Translations under genes and position numbers: made by a program
The notes under the pieces: generated by a model
Database searches by the model: none
What the model was told of the DNA's origin: nothing
The model's input: the letters and a program-made list of their open reading frames with translations, nothing else
NCBI GenBank assembly: GCA_046302135.1
Contig: JBKCIQ010000104.1
Coordinates: 1-31,202 of the forward strand
DNA: 31,202 bases
Direction of reading: 5' to 3'
Origin: AM-1111 sp046302135
Lineage (GTDB): Bacteria > Bacteroidota > Bacteroidia > B-17B0 > Aurantibacillaceae
Part shown: piece by piece, positions 31,190 to 31,202 of the stretch
Numbering within the stretch: the first letter of the stretch is position 1
Layout: each line of letters begins with the position of its first letter

Positions 31190-31202
31190 AGTATTAATTT
31201 TT

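Noticed and set aside
1..31202. tRNA, rRNA, insertion sequence or CRISPR features
   Set aside because: No T-arm-like motif in a cloverleaf context, no transposase frame and no spaced direct repeats were seen on either strand.

Overview
The window is low-GC DNA from a member of the Bacteroidota, probably of the Flavobacteriales/Chitinophagales kind. Three things point there. Several secreted proteins end in type IX secretion (T9SS) sorting domains. Promoter boxes fit the Bacteroidota -7 consensus TAnnTTTG (yceD, frr, and a short T9SS gene). The yceD-rpmF-plsX-fabH-accB-accC order and many MKK...-type signal peptides also fit. There are no tRNA or rRNA genes, no insertion sequences and no CRISPR array. 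It reads as ordinary chromosome with one accessory patch (about 7.9-11.1 kb) and one expanding gene family at the right end.

Layout. 0-3 kb: the 3' part of a CHAD-domain gene, a LURP-one/scramblase-like gene, and a secreted pectate-lyase-fold protein with a T9SS tail. 3-7.9 kb (minus strand): a fatty-acid/phospholipid start-up operon, in transcription order yceD, rpmF (L32), plsX, fabH, accB, accC, driven by a recognisable promoter just upstream of the corrected yceD start. 7.9-11.1 kb: a toxin-antitoxin graveyard. It holds a frameshifted MNT nucleotidyltransferase, an intact MNT whose HEPN partner survives only as about a dozen residues, a 53-residue basic ORF, a LamG/T9SS protein with a strongly structured 5' leader, and an intact-looking PIN toxin with an overlapping downstream antitoxin. 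11.1-17.2 kb: a mannosidase pair, a GH2 beta-mannosidase divergent from an unknown gene plus a GH92 alpha-mannosidase, suited to trimming mannose from N-glycan-like substrates. 17.3-19.4 kb: a two-gene unit of a short T9SS protein and a collagen-like/tail-spike-like protein with a self-cleaving S74 chaperone end. 19.4-21.6 kb: a FecA-like TonB-dependent receptor. 21.8-29.7 kb: frr, a small secreted unknown, a giant three-LTD T9SS protein, asd, tryptophan 2,3-dioxygenase and an orphan LytTR response regulator. 29.7-31.2 kb: five tandem paralogous small lipoproteins in two transcription units, each unit closed by nearly the same terminator; the array may continue past the window edge.

The most interesting things to follow up are (1) the approximately 150-nt structured leader upstream of the LamG gene, which can fold in two mutually exclusive ways, one resembling an intrinsic terminator; (2) the five-member cysteine-patterned lipoprotein array; and (3) the decayed MNT/HEPN modules and the near-identical 21-bp leader shared between the MNT and PIN genes. 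All functional calls come from reading motifs in the translated sequence; no database search was run.
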